The translations under genes and the position numbers were made by a program. From assembly GCA_019894885.1 (NCBI GenBank), contig JAGXNP010000009.1:1-38549 (forward strand): a DNA stretch of 38,549 bases, read 5' to 3'. The stretch's first letter is position 1; every line of letters begins with the position of its first letter. The stretch is from Promethearchaeota archaeon. GTDB taxonomy: Archaea > Asgardarchaeota > Lokiarchaeia > Sigyniarchaeales > SOKP01. This document shows positions 26,736 to 35,799 of this stretch, piece by piece. The notes under the pieces were generated by a model. That model searched no databases. It was given only the letters and a program-made list of their open reading frames with translations, and was not told the origin of the DNA.

Positions 26736-28187
26736 ATGACCGGAAAATTCCTAAAATTCTTTACTCCATTCGTACGGGTAATGCCTGAACTTAAATCGCC
26801 GCAAAGAGAAGTAAGTTTCAAAGAAAAATTATTATGGACTATAGTGGCACTAGTAATTTATTTGATTATGTCAAACATTCCTCTTTTTGGGGTAAATGTT
26901 TCAGAGACAACAGACTATTATTATTGGTTAAGAGTTATATTGGCAAGCCAGCGAGGAACGCTTACAGAATTAGGAATTGGTCCAATAGTAACAGCTGGAT
27001 TAATTATGCAGTTATTGCTTGGTTCTAAAATTATTAAAGTTGATATGAGCGATCCCTACGATAGATCGATGTTTAGCGGTTCTCAAAAAGTTTTCGCGAT
27101 GTTTCTCACAATATTCAATATAGTTGCTTATATTCTTAATGGAGCTTTTGGAGATCTAACTATTACCAGCGGAACAATTGTATTTTTGCAGTTGTTTCTT
27201 GCTGGAATCGTTATCATCTTACTTGATGAATTATTGCAAAAAGGATGGGGGATTGGCAGCGGAGTCTCATTGTTTATCGCTGCGGGTGTCGCGGGTCAAG
27301 TCTTTTGGAATTTATTTAGCTTTATCGGAGCTGATGATGGTGTCGCTAGAGGTGTTATAGTAGGATTTTTCCAAGCATTAGCAGATCCAGATTACAATAT
27401 TGCAGAATTTATATTCAGAAGTAATAGACTACCATCTCTTTTTGGAGGTATTACTACACTAGCTATTTTTCTTATTGTAATATGGTTCGAGTCCACCCGG
27501 GTCGAAATTCCCTTGGCGTACAAGGGATATCGAGGTTTCAAGGGCAAATATCCGATGAAATTACTCTATGTCTCAAATATCCCCGTCATTTTGGTTAATG
27601 CATTATACGCTAATTTCCTATTTATTGGACAGATAATCGCAGGGCCTAATTCAGCTCTAAGAGGATCAGGCAATAATGTTCTGATAGATCTGATCGGCGT
27701 TTTCGATGATGTACCAGCTGGCGGATCAACAGGTAGCTATTTGATTCCAACTGGTGGTTTGCTTTATTACCTCACCCCACCTCAAGGTTTGGATCAGTTA
27801 CTGGCCGATCCATTAAGAGCTATTATATATCTTCTGTTCTTTATATTCCTCTGTGTGATGCTCGGCCGTGTATGGGTTGACGTCTCTGGGCTTGCCCCGC
27901 GTGATATAGCTCAGCAAATAATTGATTCTGGAATGCAAATTCCGGGATTTAGAAGTTCAGATAAAATCATTGAGCGGATTCTAAAGCGATATATCCCAAC
28001 ACTAGTGATAATGAACGGTATTATAATTGCAGTAATGAGTTTCTTCGCCGATTCTCTAGGGGCATTGACTTCAGGTACGGGACTATTGATAGCAATAGGA
28101 ATCATCCATCAGTACTCAGAGTCACTCGCGAAAGAAATGGCGGCGATGCAGTATCCGGGCATGCGGTCGTTCTTGGGTATGGATTAA
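26736..28187 (+). CDS. secY: Preprotein translocase subunit SecY (Sec61 alpha)
   Basis: ELGIGPIVTAGLIMQLLLGSKII, ELLQKGWGIGSGVSLFIAAGVA, ESTRVEIPLAYKGYRGFKGKYPMKLLYVSNIPVILVNALYAN. Confidence 0.97.
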   Translation: MTGKFLKFFTPFVRVMPELKSPQREVSFKEKLLWTIVALVIYLIMSNIPLFGVNVSETTDYYYWLRVILASQRGTLTELGIGPIVTAGLIMQLLLGSKIIKVDMSDPYDRSMFSGSQKVFAMFLTIFNIVAYILNGAFGDLTITSGTIVFLQLFLAGIVIILLDELLQKGWGIGSGVSLFIAAGVAGQVFWNLFSFIGADDGVARGVIVGFFQALADPDYNIAEFIFRSNRLPSLFGGITTLAIFLIVIWFESTRVEIPLAYKGYRGFKGKYPMKLLYVSNIPVILVNALYANFLFIGQIIAGPNSALRGSGNNVLIDLIGVFDDVPAGGSTGSYLIPTGGLLYYLTPPQGLDQLLADPLRAIIYLLFFIFLCVMLGRVWVDVSGLAPRDIAQQIIDSGMQIPGFRSSDKIIERILKRYIPTLVIMNGIIIAVMSFFADSLGALTSGTGLLIAIGIIHQYSESLAKEMAAMQYPGMRSFLGMD

Positions 28188-28365
28188 TGGATATAAATTA
28201 AATCCTCTAAATTTTTAATTAATCTAGAGAGGACAAGAATCACCCATTCTTTTTATTGAAAAAAACCATAGAATTACACATCTTATAAAAAAGCGCAATT
28301 ATCGAGCAGATCCTTATAAAATTTGAACCCCAAATTTATAAGATGAGAATGAGAGGTGAATAAAA

Positions 28366-28578
28366 ATTACAATAGAATATCCAGAATATATAGTTTGTCC
28401 TAAGTGTGAAATTAAAATGAAAATTGATCATACTCATAAAAGAATCTCGCGTACAGATGGTATTATTAATATGGAATCTCCTGTGTGTGTGGTTGCTGGA
28501 AAAATAGAGGATAGATTTACTCTGGTAAGTATATCTAATAATTGTAAAGTAATACTTGGGATGAATTCAAGAGGTTAG
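28366..28578 (+). CDS. Small Cys-containing protein between secY and the EMC3-like gene (proposed AUU start)
   Basis: Frame gives [M]TIEYPEYIVCPKCEIKMKIDHTHKRISRTDGIINMESPVCVVAGKIEDRFTLVSISNNCKVILGMNSRG. Stop at 28357, no ATG/GTG/TTG before the CPKC motif; ATT 28366 is 6 nt after AGGTGA. Not in the supplied ORF list. Confidence 0.65.
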   Translation: MTIEYPEYIVCPKCEIKMKIDHTHKRISRTDGIINMESPVCVVAGKIEDRFTLVSISNNCKVILGMNSRG

Positions 28579-28701
28579 ATTGTGTATTAACTATAAAATT
28601 AATCCTTTAAAAGAATTTTTTTTTCATTTTTTAATCCTTGAATATTATTTGTTTTTCTGCTAAAAACTTTAATATATTATTAAAATTTCTTCTATATAAC
28701 T

Positions 28702-29376
28702 ATGCTTCTGTTATTATTACAGGAATCAAATGCTTTTCTAGATTGGATAAGCTACCCGCCGGGGTCCATGATTTTCATTATTTTAATGGCTACAACGACG
28801 GCTCTTATTAGTACTGGATTAACGAAATGGTTAGTTGACACTGGCGAGATAAATAGAAAACAAATCATTAAAAAAGCACACGACGAAGAGAAAGCCAAAA
28901 TTATAGATATAGCTGAGACTGACCCAGAAAAATACAGGAAAATGAGAAAGCGTTGGGAACGGTTAGATAGTATGATCAAACAATCGCAACAAAAAATGTC
29001 GTTAAAGCGTATGGTACCATCGTGCATTACTTTCGTTCCAATGATAGTTATATTTTCTATAGTAAGAGGTCTGTTTGGAGAATCCAATCCAGTTGCGTTA
29101 TCACCAATGAACGCTAACGACCTACCACTTATTGGATCCATGATGGCTGGTTGGACGAGTGGAAGTCCAGAATGGACAGCTCTTGTATATGGAGTGATTA
29201 GATCTATTGGGGTGAACGCCGGATGGATAAATTTTACTGCGTGGTATTTCCTCTGTAGCTTTGGAATTAACACCCTTATTCAGAGATTATTGAAACTACA
29301 AACCCAAGCACAGGGAGGAATGGAACAAATGATGGGTGGAAGTAAGGCAAAAGCAATGGAGTTTCCGGACGTTTAA
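28702..29376 (+). CDS. DUF106 / EMC3-TMCO1-like membrane insertase homologue
   Basis: TM at the N-terminus, charged coiled coil (MRKRWERLDSMIKQSQQKMSLKRMVPSCITFVPMIVIFSIVRGLFG), two C-terminal TMs; near secY as in other archaea. Confidence 0.85.
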   Translation: MLLLLLQESNAFLDWISYPPGSMIFIILMATTTALISTGLTKWLVDTGEINRKQIIKKAHDEEKAKIIDIAETDPEKYRKMRKRWERLDSMIKQSQQKMSLKRMVPSCITFVPMIVIFSIVRGLFGESNPVALSPMNANDLPLIGSMMAGWTSGSPEWTALVYGVIRSIGVNAGWINFTAWYFLCSFGINTLIQRLLKLQTQAQGGMEQMMGGSKAKAMEFPDV

Positions 29377-29403
29377 CTAGCCTCCAATCGAGTAAAATTA
29401 AAA

Positions 29404-29503
29404 CGCAGACAGAGGGATTCGAACCCTCGAGTGTTTTCACACACTGGCTTTCTGGTTAAGGTTACCACTCCAAGCCAGCGCCGTACCGCTTGGCTATATC
29501 TGC
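29404..29503 (-). tRNA. tRNA-Ser(GGA) with an 18-nt intron at 37/38 (intron 29450..29467)
   Basis: Acceptor GCAGATA/TGTCTGC, D arm GCC-AAGCGGTAC-GGC, anticodon stem CTGGC/GCCAG, loop TT-GGA-G|intron|A, long variable arm GTGT-GAAA-ACAC, T arm GAGGG-TTCGAAT-CCCTC, discriminator G. The intron-exon 4-bp helix TTGG:CCAG is flanked by AG|T and AA|A bulges (BHB). Confidence 0.93.
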
Positions 29504-29578
29504 AAAAAAAAAAGATAACGACGCTTTTTAGCGACGTTTATTTATACTACTATATTTATTCTGTTTATTAATTTATTT

Positions 29579-29851
29579 TTATTTTATAGGAATGGAAACC
29601 CTTTCCTTTAACTTCTTCTCGAGTTTAGCCTTTTTAATAGCTTCCTCTAAATCGCTATGCTTTGCTCCTTTTTTAATATCGATCGTTTCGGATATGGGTT
29701 CGAGATGCTTATAATTAGCTCTTCGTCTCCTAACATTCAACCCATCAATTATAACATAATTTTTATCGATAATATCAACTACAACGCAATACTTTCCAGC
29801 TTCCCTTCCAGTTGTTTTGACGCAAACGCGTCCTATGTCATATACGCTCAT
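29579..29851 (-). CDS. rpl14e: Ribosomal protein L14e
   Basis: [48 protein letters not shown]. Confidence 0.95.
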   Translation of the reverse strand: [90 protein letters not shown]

Positions 29852-29975
29852 TTAATTTGTCACCAAATTAATATTATTAGCTTTATCTTTTCTGAATTTT
29901 TTAGCTATCAGAAAAGATATACTATTTTTAGTAAATTTAGGAATAATTTTAATAATAAATTTTTTACGATTTTTA

Positions 29976-30524
29976 TTAGAAATCGTTTTGCTTTATTTTT
30001 TCTAACTCTTTAAGGATTATTTGCAGCACTTCTTCGATTGACAAATTTTCTGTATCAATAATTAAATCGAAGAAATTAAGAATAAAGTCGTTATCACTTA
30101 AATCAATGTTATAGAGTTCATTAAAGCGTTTTAACTCAGATTCTTCCCTCAAAGTCGTTTCCTTTAATTTTGCATTATAGGAGCTCTGATCTCTGGCTGT
30201 CATTCTTTTTACGCGAATTTTCAGTGGGCAAGTTAAGTGAATTTTGAAATCCGCAATGGATTTTAACAAATGTCCACTTAATTGACTATCAATAATAATA
30301 CTGCCCTTTTTTGCCATTTCGACTACCTTTTTATCCAAGCTTTTGTCGATCTCTGGATTCTTCTCAACATAGTTAGTATATTCCTCCAATGTCATATCAT
30401 TTTCTTCTGCTAAATCCCGAAACGCCTGACCCGTTGAGTAATAGAGTATTCCAAGGTTTTCTGCTAATAATTTGGCAATTGTAGATTTTCCAGTTCCGTG
30501 TAATCCAGATATAGCAATTATCAT
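29976..30524 (-). CDS. cmk: Cytidylate kinase (archaeal type)
   Basis: MIIAISGLHGTGKSTIAKLLAENLGILYYSTGQAFRDLAEE. Listed start GTG 30536 is inside a TGTGATT SD-like sequence; ATG 30524 is preferred. Confidence 0.92.
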   Translation of the reverse strand: MIIAISGLHGTGKSTIAKLLAENLGILYYSTGQAFRDLAEENDMTLEEYTNYVEKNPEIDKSLDKKVVEMAKKGSIIIDSQLSGHLLKSIADFKIHLTCPLKIRVKRMTARDQSSYNAKLKETTLREESELKRFNELYNIDLSDNDFILNFFDLIIDTENLSIEEVLQIILKELEKIKQNDF

Positions 30525-30608
30525 TTTCTTAATCACATAACTGACAGTAACTATTATATGAAATAATAACTAGAAAATATTTAATATTAATGAAATTTCG
30601 AGAGTGAG

Positions 30609-30884
30609 TCATTCTGAAGGTTGCCAAACTGCTTCTTTGAGAAGAGTTTGTAAGCAATTAGCACAATACCTTCCGCTCTCGGGTCGATTTGCCCTTCTTG
30701 AAACGTGATTTGTTTTTGTCATTTTGGAGGGTCTTAATCTTGGTACGGCTTGAAGTGGTTTTTTACAGATAGCACACTCTGCCTTACTAGGTTTTTTTCT
30801 CCAATAATGAGTAACATTAAGGTTTCCCGGAGTTTTCAACTTTTTTCGTAGCTGAGCTTTCGATCTTAAACCTGGTCTTGGCAA
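30609..30884 (-). CDS. rpl34e: Ribosomal protein L34e
   Basis: MPRPGLRSKAQLRKKLKTPGN...CAICKKPLQAVPRLRPSKM...VSRRANRPESGRYCANCLQTLL. Confidence 0.95.
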   Translation of the reverse strand: MPRPGLRSKAQLRKKLKTPGNLNVTHYWRKKPSKAECAICKKPLQAVPRLRPSKMTKTNHVSRRANRPESGRYCANCLQTLLKEAVWQPSE

Positions 30885-30977
30885 GTAGATTACCTTTATT
30901 GTATCAATTACTTAAATTCGAAACTTTAGTTTCTATACTGTTAAAGCATGAAAAGTTAATTAATTTTATCATTTTTA

Positions 30978-31607
30978 TTAAAGCTCCAGATTCAACTTTC
31001 TTTTAAAATCATTAAACAATGCGTATAATTCGTCTGCGATCAAATCTCTATAGTTCTTATTTGTGCTAATTCTTCGATGGTTATGCTCATATTCTTGATA
31101 AATTTTTTGGAGCTTTACTTTACTTAATTCCAAACCTGGAAACTTGTTAAATTGATTTTTCAACTCAGTGAAAAGACCGAAGATTAAATCTTCGTCCTGA
31201 AAATCGTTCAATTTTAACGCATCCATAAGCGTTATAAACGAAGAAGTTATTTCAGAGGTGATTTTAGGGATTTCGAGAAATGAGGAACTCACCGATTTCG
31301 AGTATATTTCAGCAGGAAATTCAAGCGGGGATATTTTATTAATAATATCAATTGCTCGATAGTATTCATCTGCATAATTCATGCTTTTCAGCATTTCTGA
31401 AAGTATTAAATTATGTTTATTTAATGAGATATTAATTGTAAGTAAATCATTCGTAGCATTTTTTATTGATTTCTGAAAGAAATTATCTTTTAAACTACCA
31501 CCTTGATATTTTTGAGCTAAATTTAAAATTGTTTTAATTACAGCGAATATTTCGGATTCTAATTTAGATTTTATCTCTATATCATTTTTTCTGTGATTTT
31601 TCATCAT
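30978..31607 (-). CDS. Predicted helical protein, unknown function
   Basis: 209-aa ORF with helix-rich composition, no recognised motif. Confidence 0.6.
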   Translation of the reverse strand: MMKNHRKNDIEIKSKLESEIFAVIKTILNLAQKYQGGSLKDNFFQKSIKNATNDLLTINISLNKHNLILSEMLKSMNYADEYYRAIDIINKISPLEFPAEIYSKSVSSSFLEIPKITSEITSSFITLMDALKLNDFQDEDLIFGLFTELKNQFNKFPGLELSKVKLQKIYQEYEHNHRRISTNKNYRDLIADELYALFNDFKRKLNLEL

Positions 31608-31628
31608 CCAGGTCGTATTAATCTTTTA

Positions 31629-32528
31629 CTAAAAAATAAAAGTAGGGCGCAAGAAATAAAAGAGTACGGCAACAATTATCCCTATAATTATTGATGATAT
31701 TAACACTCGGAATGTGGATGAGTTGGATAATTCTCTAATAGAGAGAGAAATTAGAATGGGAACCCAGATAGCAATTGTTAACGCTTCAATTAGGTGTAGA
31801 ACAGTCCAAACTGGCGTAGCAAACAACGGAGCATTTAAAATTTCAAAAGAAGATATGTTTGGAATAGTGATGGTAGGTAATCCTATCAGAATTATCAGAA
31901 TCTCAATTGCGTTTACCAATAAATAGGGTGCAAACGCAGTAAGCATCATTTTGAATTTTGAAGCTTGTTGTTGATTTAATGTCCCTCCTTTATAGATGCT
32001 AAAAACGCTCATTTCAGCTGCGCTGTATTTCTCGGATTCATCTTCCTTATCTCCAAAACGAGATTCTAATCGTGCTGAAAAATCTACGGCAATGTTTGCT
32101 CCTTTGGAAAAAATCCAAATAAGAATAAATGCAAAAATGATATAAAACAAAAATCCAAATGCAAAAAACGCTATGAAAGCAGCCAAATCAATAAAAAACC
32201 TCCCAAATGTTAAGGGTGGTATTGAGATGATATTAATATGTGAAAAAAAAGCTAAACCCATTAATCCATACAACAACGCGTTAAATAACAGAATTTTCAT
32301 CCCCGGTGCGTCTTTCCTTTTGTGGTTAATGCTCCAAAAAGCTCTATTTGGTTTAGTAAATAACCACAGTATTGTAACATACCAACGAGCAGGAGAAGTG
32401 AAATCCTCTTCGATACGCTTAAAAATAGAAAAGTTTTCTATCCTTTCAATTCTAAGTCGTCTACCACAAAAAGCACATACGAATGAATCCATTCGGTTAT
32501 CGTTACCACATCTAGGGCATCTTGGCAA
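31629..32528 (-). CDS. Zinc-ribbon plus polytopic membrane (Yip1-like) protein
   Basis: MPRCPRCGNDNRMDSFVCAFCGRRL, then five hydrophobic segments with the PNRAFW...KDAPGMKILLFNALLYGLMGL pattern of Yip1-domain proteins. Start TTG 32528 preferred over GTG 32537, which lies in the SD-like AAGTG. Confidence 0.65.
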   Translation of the reverse strand: MPRCPRCGNDNRMDSFVCAFCGRRLRIERIENFSIFKRIEEDFTSPARWYVTILWLFTKPNRAFWSINHKRKDAPGMKILLFNALLYGLMGLAFFSHINIISIPPLTFGRFFIDLAAFIAFFAFGFLFYIIFAFILIWIFSKGANIAVDFSARLESRFGDKEDESEKYSAAEMSVFSIYKGGTLNQQQASKFKMMLTAFAPYLLVNAIEILIILIGLPTITIPNISSFEILNAPLFATPVWTVLHLIEALTIAIWVPILISLSIRELSNSSTFRVLISSIIIGIIVAVLFYFLRPTFIF

Positions 32529-32689
32529 TTTTAGCACTTCTAATTTTTTATACTAATCATATAACTATCATCATTTAAAAATTTCTTTTATGTAAGGTTT
32601 TTTTTGAATTTAAAGGTATTTTTAAATTAAATTCGAACACTTTTCGATTCGATAATATAAACTTATATTCATTTCGTATAAAGCCATTT

Positions 32690-33760
32690 TTAAAAATGAA
32701 TTTTATAGAAGTTGCTAAATTTAACAATTTTATAATCTTTTTTAGTAAATCGTTTAGTTAACTCTAAATTCGTTCTTGTATGATTAGTTATTTCTGATAC
32801 TTTTATACATGACTTTTCTTCGATATAACCCATTAGCGGTATTAATTGATCGCTAAGGTAATTATCTACAGGAATTTCATTTTGTATGTAAGAGATTATT
32901 TTTTGAGCTGTTATATTACCCAGCTTCTCGGATGAGGTTTTTTTATCTCCTAATATCGTACCTGATGAAATTACTCCCCCCGTGTCTGACTGAGCCCACA
33001 AGGACACTCCTACGCCCGGACTAATTGAATCTACCCATGTGAATTTGATGTCTGTTTCAACATTTAAGTCTCTTTTTAATCTCTGTTGAATAGTTTTTCT
33101 AATTCTAATTCCAATGTTATCTCGATTCCTCCTTAATTGATTTGTTATAATTATATCGCCATGGATTCTTTCTATATTACCCAATTCTATTAAATTTATT
33201 GGATTTAAGGGTTTTTTGGGGGGATGAATATGACAATTTACTTGTGCTCCTCCTTTTGGATAGAATCCATGCTTAAGGATATCAATCTTGATTTTTAATC
33301 CTGATGCTTCAAAAATTTTATAGGTAACTGCTTTAAGATAATTTAAACCAGGTGCCCATTTGCCATATGTGCCACCACCTCTAATTTTTATCTCAATTTT
33401 TTCAGGCTTATTATGCCCTAAACATGCAATTTGAACGGGCTGTAATAACAAACCAATACTCGCTGCTGTATTAATATTTAAGCTAATGTTACTCTTTACT
33501 TCGTTTTTAATATTAGGTGTTAGCGATAATTCTCGCGTTCCAATATTACAAGAACTTAATGTACTATTTGTTAGATCTGACAATATTTTTAATCCGAGAA
33601 GATGTTGTAGCCTTAAACCAGGATTTGGTCTATTAGCACGGATATTTTTTATTACTATAGGTTTTTTAAATAAAACAGAATAAGCTGCGCTAAGGCGTAA
33701 AATAGCTCCCCCTCCTTCTCCCAGAGAACCGTCGATCTCTAAATAATTCTTGTTATTCAA
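32690..33760 (-). CDS. rtcA: RNA 3'-terminal phosphate cyclase
   Basis: EIDGSLGEGGGAILRLSAAYS, IRANRPNPGLRLQHL, RGGGTYGKWAPG, HGFYPKGGAQV. Confidence 0.95.
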   Translation of the reverse strand: MNNKNYLEIDGSLGEGGGAILRLSAAYSVLFKKPIVIKNIRANRPNPGLRLQHLLGLKILSDLTNSTLSSCNIGTRELSLTPNIKNEVKSNISLNINTAASIGLLLQPVQIACLGHNKPEKIEIKIRGGGTYGKWAPGLNYLKAVTYKIFEASGLKIKIDILKHGFYPKGGAQVNCHIHPPKKPLNPINLIELGNIERIHGDIIITNQLRRNRDNIGIRIRKTIQQRLKRDLNVETDIKFTWVDSISPGVGVSLWAQSDTGGVISSGTILGDKKTSSEKLGNITAQKIISYIQNEIPVDNYLSDQLIPLMGYIEEKSCIKVSEITNHTRTNLELTKRFTKKDYKIVKFSNFYKIHF

Positions 33761-34908
33761 GCTGAATCAACTTTATTAAATAAAATTTTGATACGTTCAA
33801 TTCCATCGTAATCTTTTATTAAATTTACAACCTCTTTTGGGACTAAAGTCGTCCAGTTCCGGTTATCCTTGCAAATTAATTTTCTAACATTTGATGCGTT
33901 ATATTTTTTCTTAAAAATTCCAATTTTTTCACCTATGATATATCCCTCATTCTGAAAAAGTTGGCGAACCCAATCGCTATTAGAAAAAATAGTATCAAAA
34001 CTTCCAACAATAGAAATAACATGATTTACCCACTTACTTGCATTGAAAATGTCGGGAATGGGATATATACTAAACCTTTCTGAGGTTATACCTCTCTTGT
34101 TTAACGCAGATGTTATAAAATTGACCCTCTCCTCATAGGTAAAAGGATTGATTTTTGTTTTAGAAAACTGAGAGCTTCCTACTCCAATTTTAATTTTTTT
34201 GTATAATTTTAATATCTTGTTAAGCATGTAAATATGACCATGATGAAATGGTTGAAATCTCCCAAGAAATAAAGCAACTTCTTTTTTTGATGAAATTTTC
34301 TTATTCTTGCTAGTATTAAGCCCAAAAATTTCGTCTAAGTCTACTAAAAATAGTTTATTCCATATAACTTTAGAATAATCTACTGAATTTTCGTTCTTTA
34401 ATATTGATGATAATTCAGATTTCGTATAAAAACGACTACCACGAACTTCTAATTCATTTGGATTTGGTTTTAATTCTGCATCCTGATTAACTAATCCTAA
34501 GAAAACATAAGCAATTTCAGTTGTCCCCTTATTTTCCTCTGAAATTAAATCGTAAAATATTAATTTTTCAAGATGTTTTGGGAGTATACCAAATTCTTCC
34601 ACTAATTCTCTTTTTGCTTCCTCCTGTATATCATATAAATTTAGATTTTTTTTATATAAAACATGCCCCGAAGCAGAGTCTGTATAGTATTCAGGGAAGC
34701 TTTGTTTCATTTTACCACGTTTTTGAACTAGATAATAAATTTGGTTATTAAGAGTTATTGTGATAACAAATAAGCGAATTATAAGATGACTAATTCCTTT
34801 TTTATGTGCTTCTCCTCTACGCATAGGAAATATATACTTTTCTATTTGCCCCGAGTGTAAAAATTTTATATTCTCATCAGAAATGCAAGCTATTACTTCT
34901 TCATCCAT
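33757..34908 (-). CDS. nadM: Nudix hydrolase - nicotinamide-nucleotide adenylyltransferase (NadM) fusion
   Basis: N-terminal Nudix box-like SGHVLYKKNLNLYDIQEEAKRELVEEFGI; C-terminal EVALFLGRFQPFHHGHIYMLNKIL and ASNVRKLI. Confidence 0.88.
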   Translation of the reverse strand: MDEEVIACISDENIKFLHSGQIEKYIFPMRRGEAHKKGISHLIIRLFVITITLNNQIYYLVQKRGKMKQSFPEYYTDSASGHVLYKKNLNLYDIQEEAKRELVEEFGILPKHLEKLIFYDLISEENKGTTEIAYVFLGLVNQDAELKPNPNELEVRGSRFYTKSELSSILKNENSVDYSKVIWNKLFLVDLDEIFGLNTSKNKKISSKKEVALFLGRFQPFHHGHIYMLNKILKLYKKIKIGVGSSQFSKTKINPFTYEERVNFITSALNKRGITSERFSIYPIPDIFNASKWVNHVISIVGSFDTIFSNSDWVRQLFQNEGYIIGEKIGIFKKKYNASNVRKLICKDNRNWTTLVPKEVVNLIKDYDGIERIKILFNKVDSA

Positions 34909-34919
34909 ACTTTTACCTC

Positions 34920-35729
34920 CTATAGTTCAACTGTTATAATATCTCCAACCTTTAACCCCAAATCACTTGCTGCATTGCCCTGATTTTTCGATATTTCTAG
35001 AAATCCACTCGATCCTACAGTAAATAATAGCGAATTAACAAATACTTCTTCGAAAAATTTTACAAAATTTCCCCTTATTTTTTGTTCTCCTGTTTTTATT
35101 GCCATTTCTGTATCTTCCTTAAAAATTAAGGAATTTCCTTTAAGGTTTGTAATTATATTGCCAAAATCATCAATATATTGGATTGTGCATCTAAACTCAT
35201 TATTTGAAATTTTTTTAAGCTCGACCGGGAAGTCAATTAGTTTGGTAATAGGGAATTTTGGCCCGAATTTATCAATGTCAACACCTTTGGATAAATATGC
35301 TCCAATAGGAGCCATGATATCTCTTCCGTGGAATGTTTTTGAGACGGGGGAATTAAAATATTGTTTGTTTTTAATATTAATACATTTCGAAATTTCGCGA
35401 GTGTCAAATACATTTGTAAGAATTCCATTATTTGGACCAATAAAAAAATAGCCTGATTTAGTTTTTATTATTATAATTTCTCGGCTACTACCTACTCCAG
35501 GGTCTACTACAATTATAAAGATGGTATTTTTAGGGTAGTGTGAATATGTAGATTTGATAATATAGGCAGCTTCTATGATTGAGAAAGGTGTTATGCTATG
35601 AGCGATATCAATAATATTCGCTCTAGGATTAATGTTTAGTATACTCCCCTTTATGCTTGCGACATAGTGCTGCCCCCTAGCCCCAAAATCAGTAATCAAA
35701 CCGATGATTTGGTGATTTAATTTTTCCAT
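34920..35729 (-). CDS. SAM hydroxide adenosyltransferase (DUF62 / SAM chlorinase-fluorinase family)
   Basis: LITDFGARGQHYVASIKGSI, DIAHSI, VVDPGVGSSR, GPNNGILT, FHGRDIMAPIGAYL, IDDFGNIITNL. Confidence 0.93.
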   Translation of the reverse strand: MEKLNHQIIGLITDFGARGQHYVASIKGSILNINPRANIIDIAHSITPFSIIEAAYIIKSTYSHYPKNTIFIIVVDPGVGSSREIIIIKTKSGYFFIGPNNGILTNVFDTREISKCINIKNKQYFNSPVSKTFHGRDIMAPIGAYLSKGVDIDKFGPKFPITKLIDFPVELKKISNNEFRCTIQYIDDFGNIITNLKGNSLIFKEDTEMAIKTGEQKIRGNFVKFFEEVFVNSLLFTVGSSGFLEISKNQGNAASDLGLKVGDIITVEL

Positions 35730-35799
35730 CTTGTTGAAACTTTATTAAAAAGTGTTTAAAAATCGTTTTAAAATAAACATACATGTTTTTTGGGTAAAA

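Noticed and set aside
28752-29273. 173-aa antisense ORF opposite the EMC3-like gene
   Set aside because: Shadow of a well-supported membrane protein gene.
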